Below are positions 63,928 to 64,000 of a DNA stretch of 64,000 bases, one piece after another; position 1 is the stretch's first letter; each line of letters begins with the position of its first letter. Source of the stretch: Bacteroidota bacterium (GTDB lineage: Bacteria; Bacteroidota; Ignavibacteria; Palsa-1295). The stretch is taken from positions 17,637 to 81,636 of the forward strand of contig JAJPIQ010000043.1 in NCBI GenBank assembly GCA_021324685.1. Direction: 5' to 3'. The translations under genes were made by a program, and so were the position numbers. The notes below the pieces were generated by a model. It did not search any database, was not told the DNA's origin, and worked only from the letters and a program-made list of their open reading frames with translations.

Positions 63928-64000
63928 GCCTGATCAAATCTGAGCCTGATCAAATCTGAGCCTGATCAAATCTGAGCCTGATCAAATCTGAGCCTGATCA
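63923..64000. repeat. 16-bp tandem repeat running off the window
   Basis: The unit TCTGAGCCTGATCAAA occurs four times exactly (63923-63986) and a fifth time for 14 bases at the window edge. Each unit contains the palindrome TGATCA. The first unit holds the stop codon of the 63631 gene. The array may continue beyond the window. Confidence 0.95.

Noticed and set aside
1..64000. CRISPR arrays, transposases, phage or toxin-antitoxin genes
   Set aside because: No repeat-spacer pattern, transposase DDE motif or known toxin pair was found on either strand; the only array is the 16-bp repeat without spacers.

Overview
The window is a gene-dense bacterial chromosome segment with a GC content somewhat above half (estimated by eye). 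No rRNA, tRNA, CRISPR array, transposase or phage gene was seen. Several exported proteins end in a type IX secretion (T9SS) C-terminal sorting domain, many exported proteins are beta-propeller, OmpA or Ycf48-like types, and few genes have a clear Shine-Dalgarno sequence. Together these point to the Bacteroidota/Chlorobiota (FCB) group, possibly a Kapabacteria- or Ignavibacteria-like lineage. That placement is an inference from gene style, not from a marker gene.

Layout. 1-2.4 kb: two tandem minus-strand lipoproteins with Ycf48-like propellers, the first cut by the window edge. 2.4-5.5 kb: heptose-phosphate genes (gmhA, hddA, a histidine phosphatase) with a HIT protein. 5.5-8.7 kb: a porin-like protein, a TolB-like propeller protein and a Fur-family regulator; the same 21-bp palindrome lies at fur and at the porin. 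8.7-11 kb: pyrB-pyrC. 11-16.1 kb: uvrA, a DUF547 lipoprotein, a DinB-like protein and a LysE-type exporter. 16.2-29 kb: mainly exported proteins on the minus strand, including a 1325-residue T9SS cargo, a beta-barrel protein with a PorE-like propeller/OmpA protein, and an RRM protein. 29.4-31.8 kb: a MacB-type permease, a small ORF and an alpha/beta hydrolase. 31.9-35.8 kb: a compact plus-strand operon for unsaturated uronides (kduD, an IolB/KduI-type isomerase, RraA-like, eda, GH105). 35.9-39.5 kb: a tandem pair of exported TldD/PmbA-family proteins, of which only the first keeps the zinc motif. 39.5-44 kb: oxidoreductase, apt, msrB, a Rieske protein and mltG. 44.2-51 kb: egtB, an FG-GAP repeat protein coupled to a Gfo/Idh/MocA oxidoreductase, a lipid-kinase-like protein and a GAF protein. 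51.4-56 kb: dusB, meaB, a methyltransferase, a GNAT-like acyltransferase and an exported coiled protein in one minus-strand run. 56-61 kb: an accessory-looking block with a broken OmpA end, an unrecognised two-gene exported operon and another T9SS cargo. 61-63.4 kb: a fusion of a serine-palmitoyltransferase-like enzyme with the same GNAT-like domain as the stand-alone gene at 54.1 kb. The last 78 bases are a 16-bp tandem repeat that runs off the window.

How the genes work together. The clearest functional units are the uronide operon, the heptose cluster, pyrBC, the Fur box pair and the coupled TldD/TldE-like pair. The most novel candidate is the serine-palmitoyltransferase/acyltransferase fusion. 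It could carry out the first condensation and the N-acylation of sphingolipid synthesis in one polypeptide, and a stand-alone paralogue of its acyltransferase half lies 6 kb away.
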